This document shows positions 60,595 to 64,000 of a stretch of 64,000 nucleotides of DNA, piece after piece. The translations under genes were made by a program, and so were the position numbers. Position 1 is the first letter of the stretch. Each line of letters starts with the position of its first letter. The stretch covers positions 35,659,322 through 35,723,321 of the forward strand of contig CM046300.1 in the NCBI GenBank assembly GCA_025267735.1, given 5' to 3'. The notes under the pieces are model-generated. The model did not search any database and was not told where the DNA came from. It worked only from the letters and a program-made list of their open reading frames with translations. The DNA is from Mactra quadrangularis. Taxonomy: Eukaryota; Mollusca; Bivalvia; Venerida; Mactridae.

Positions 60595-60855
60595 AGTGAA
60601 CCATTCCATTTTCTGCACTTTCTGAGCATAACCTACTTTCCTTGTTGTTCTAATGTAGAACCCACAGAAAATTTACAATGTTCTTAATTGAGCCCAATTT
60701 TACCTTACCCAAACAACTTATTTCCACAGAATACTTCAAGAGAATCCTTCCATTTTCTGAGTAAGCCCAAACCTATTTTCTTTATTTTTCCATTGTAGAA
60801 CCCAAAGCGAATTCTTACAGTTCTTAAGTGAGCCCCAACTTACTCCTACCAAATA
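60595..60855. repeat. Two tandem units of about 142 bp
   Basis: CATTTTCTG recurs at 60607 and 60751 and GTAGAACCCA at 60655 and 60795. Each is followed by TTAATTGAGCCC or TTAAGTGAGCCC and a TTAC-C-C-ACCAAA-like end. The units are moderately diverged. Confidence 0.65.
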
Positions 60856-63372
60856 AACCCACCCACTATCCCCAATTTCTAAGAAATGTTTGTCTTAACT
60901 AGATAAAACTGATATGAAATCTATAAGTCAGCAAGAATACAAATAATAATGACCAAAGCATTTCGAACCTCTGATGCTGGGGGATATGAAGCCAATGACT
61001 CTTAAAAACCCCAACAGACCGAAACCTCTTCATGGCGGGGGATGGGGCATTTGGGAGGGATATGCATGCTGAGACCTGAGATATTGGTGCAAATCTCGGG
61101 TCAGACACGGACAACCTAAGGACCAAAGAAAAACGAAACATAAATTACAATAAATTAAGCAACAACAAATGTAAATGAAGTAAAATGTCATCAAAAGTTA
61201 AATGAACTAGAAATGTCATTTGTTAATAAACGAAGTAAATGCTGTAGTAGTGAACACAAGTTCATCAATTGGATAATGAATAAGTCAGTTACTGTACACA
61301 CACGAACTCACACACCCACTCGCACGCACGCATGCAGGCACATACATACAACGCTTACACGCACCACACCCACACACACTAAGAGAAACTGACTTATTCA
61401 ATAGCCAACAGAAGTGTCAAGTACAGTTTTGAAAACGAATTTAAAGTTAATTAGGGTCCGTCCGCTCTACAAGGATGCATTAATGATAATGATGCGAAGA
61501 CACTGGGATGTGACTCTTCATCCCTGAAAGAGTGATTTTAGAGCCGAAAATGAGTCAAATTTTGATAAAATTCCCAATACAATTCATATTAAGAGTTTAA
61601 CTTATTTACAAAAATCTTGCCATTTTCGTTGTTGCCAAAGATGGGTTGTCTCCTAATTGCAAACTCAGCACTAGAAATTTTGAACATTGCCTTTAATGGA
61701 TAATTAACAAATACTGAAGTTTATAAACAAATGACATATCTAGAAAGAATATATGAATAAATAAATATACACTCACCGATTCTTCTCTGTTACTGCTGAA
61801 ATGTCTTCTAGCATGCTAGTCATAACCAAAGTGTTTCATATTTACCTTTCAAACCTAACGGAAATTATGCAATGACAGGTTTCGAATACATCAGCTTTAA
61901 TAGTTACTTTACTTAATACAACAACGTGTCAACTACCATCAGCTGAAAATGAAGTAATAGTTTATTAGTAAAATTAAGAGACGAACTTCTGAAGTTATCC
62001 TCTTTCCTTAACTTTCAAGTACAGATAAAAACAATTGATTACCCTTGCACCTTTAAACAAAAATTCTAACGAAAAAAAAATATCGTAAGTCAATTTCATA
62101 GTTTTTCAGTTCAAAGTCAAGAGGGATGATAAAAATAACTATGATATGATATTTAAACGTTTTACAATATTCTACATAATAAAATAATATATGGAAATGA
62201 TTGGCCAAAAAAATGACCGCTAAAGTTTCTTGCTTTTGACTTACGATGATTCTTGTCGTAAGATATTTTTTGTGAAAAGCGCAACCTAACGTTAAATAAA
62301 AGAGGACATTATATAGTTGCATGTATATATAAATGGCGCTTCTTACTGCATTTCAACATTTTAGTGGAATAACGACGATCAATCGTCCTACCCACTGTGT
62401 CTGTATGAGCCTCGATTTCTGGACCGAATCTATAAAATCAAGCTAGACTTACGCAAATTACATAGAAGCAGTAGTCAAACATCAGGACACTTTTTGGATA
62501 AGAAGTCTAAGGTTCGAATCCCGCAAGGGGCACAAGTATTTTTCTTAAGTCTGGAAACAGCTGTGACCTACATGGTGGTATATACGAACCACATGAGTCA
62601 AGTCTATAAAACAGACTGGATATGCATAATTAAAAGCAGATTTAAAACCGAACTTAGTCTAAATGAACTTTAATGTCTAAAAATATACTTCCTTTATCAT
62701 TTAAGTGAGAACATTAATCTTTGTCATCAAATACATCTATATATAAACAGTTGATCATATCACAGTAGTGATTCCATAACATTACTCCACTTCATGAACT
62801 CATACACTCTGAAAACAAGATATTGTACATATAAATACAAAAAGTACATGAAAGCAAAGACAATAGGCCAAGGTCTTAATTGATCGAGAGGTAACAGGTT
62901 CGAGCCAATACCAAGGGCACTATTTATTTTCTATACCAAGAAAGTTGTCTGTATTGCTTCACTTAACCCAGAAGTAAACGGGTACTTTAATTAAGCCGTA
63001 AATATATCATTTCAAACAATTTCAACAATTTAATATGGTAACATAAGTTACTATCATTATTCAGGAGCAGTCCCAAGACAGTGTGTTTGACTTTTCGAGT
63101 GTTTTGCTTATAGCAAGATTTATCCTTAAACACGAGTGTTTGAAGTCTGGACGTTTTTTCAAGGAAATAACACAGGTAGTCAATAATTAAATTAATTTCA
63201 TAAGTCACGTTTTAAAGAATGAAAGGCGCATAACTTTAAAAACAATACATCCGGAGATACATTCCTTCATAGTTGTGAATACACGACTAAGAATGCCAAC
63301 TTTCATTTAAATACCTTGAAAAAACTACAGAGACTAAGTTCGCTTATAAAAAAAGTTGTGCATGCAATTGGG
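60856..63372. other. Unassigned; CA-rich microsatellite at 61300-61380
   Basis: A degenerate ACAC/GCAC run lies at 61300-61380. The 80- and 89-codon minus frames (60899-61141 and 62053-62322) have no recognisable domain. Two B-box-like sites in this stretch are listed separately. Confidence 0.45.
62470..62545 (+). mobile_element. Possible decayed tRNA-like SINE head
   Basis: A perfect B box GGTTCGAATCC lies near 62513 and is followed by CGCAAGGGGCACAAGTATT. A related sequence near 62898 has AGGTTCGAGCC followed by AATACCAAGGGCAC. The A boxes are poor in both, so these may be old copies of one SINE family. Confidence 0.3.
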
Positions 63373-63433
63373 TTAATAAAGGGACATTATAACTAAAATG
63401 ATTTAATAAAGGGACATTATAACTAAAATGATT
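63373..63433. repeat. Exact 30-bp tandem duplication
   Basis: TTAATAAAGGGACATTATAA plus ACTAAAATGA occurs twice back to back, directly before the foldback copy at 63456. Confidence 0.8.
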
Positions 63434-63455
63434 TTGCTCCCCCTCAATCATAGTA

Positions 63456-64000
63456 AGGTCTGTGAAGTTAGCTATCTATTGTCTATTCTCTATTCAAAAG
63501 TCTATTCGCACAATAGACAGCTATGTATTGAGAAATCTATTCATTCAGAAGTCTATTCGCATTTACTGTATACATAAATATAGGTAAGTTCAAATATCTG
63601 TACAAAAATCTGTTCACAAAATGCCGAAAAGACAGCTGTCTATTCGGAAGTCTATTCAGAAGTCTATTCGAAAAAAAGTCAGTATTGCAATCAAACAGAT
63701 TTAAAAGTCTTTTCATGGAATACGTAAAGAGACAAATGTCCATTCAAAAGTCTTTTCAGAAGTTTATTCACAAAAACATAGTAGTGCAATCTGAACGAGC
63801 AAGGTTTCTATTCCAAGAATGCAAGCGACAAATGTCCATTCAAAAGTCTTTTCGGATCTCTATTCGCAAAATCATATATATGCTTTAAGAATGTGTCTGT
63901 AGTCTATTATAAAGTTTCCAATAGAGAGCTGTCCATTCAAATGTCTATTCAGAAGTCTATTCCAAACAAGTCAATTATGCAATCAAACAGATTTCAAAGT
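63456..64000 (+). mobile_element. Second copy of the CTATTC foldback, cut by the window end
   Basis: Starting AGGTCTGTGAAGTTAGCTAT, it follows the left arm of 29500-30565 closely, including CAAAAGTCTATTCGCACAAT, GACAGCTGTCTATTCGG and CAATCAAACAGATTTAAAAG. It keeps the regular AGTCTATTC units better than the first copy. Opposing open frames at 63537-63743 and 63685-63888 are readings of the repeat. Confidence 0.8.

Noticed and set aside
60899..61141. 80-codon minus-strand frame
   Set aside because: No recognisable domain, no splice or start context, and low-complexity ends.

Overview
This window looks like AT-rich, gene-poor nuclear DNA from a metazoan, most likely a bivalve or other mollusc. 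The organism call is an inference. It rests on relics of Tc1/mariner and LINE proteins, tRNA-derived SINEs with A/B boxes and AAC-rich tails, and a tandem-core mobile element with CGACGC microsatellite and terminal hairpins that resembles bivalve 'pearl'-type elements. There is no bacterial-style gene organisation. I recognise no intact protein-coding gene. The open frames present are short and lie mostly in repeats.

Layout. 1-16230: a block of about 4.3-4.9 kb is present twice in direct orientation (1-4350 and 11346-16230), with transposon insertions that differ between the copies, so each copy can serve as the empty site for the other. Between them lie a 363-bp MITE, a pearl-like element (7879-8760) and an internally deleted Tc1 element (9826-11007). 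16231-25930: mostly unique sequence with SINEs (one with a 13-bp target duplication), a GTT-rich stretch, and a MITE at 25331. 25940-27662: a ~69-bp satellite with a palindrome in most monomers, followed by a T-rich foldback. 29500-32287: a ~1-kb foldback element, a LINE 3' relic and a second deleted Tc1 element. 34513-38725: a dense MITE cluster. Its centre is a set of elements that start TACGG, are flanked by perfect 6-bp target duplications, and are filled with short palindromes. 41310-46695: a decayed foldback, SINE pieces and a 71-bp satellite. 47490-58770: an ~11-kb array of ~66-bp monomers with higher-order structure, three copies of a ~270-bp non-satellite segment, and a hAT MITE inserted in it. 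58770-64000: a second hAT MITE, small tandem repeats, and a second foldback copy cut by the window end.

The most interesting candidate is the palindrome-array MITE group at 35037-35600, 36283-36867 and 37468-38719. All three have exact 6-bp target duplications and interiors built from 12-18 bp palindromes; in the GC-rich pair these are arranged as inverted arrays around a CCAAT-bearing hairpin. Element boundaries were read by eye from terminal inverted repeats and target duplications. Family names beyond that are inference.
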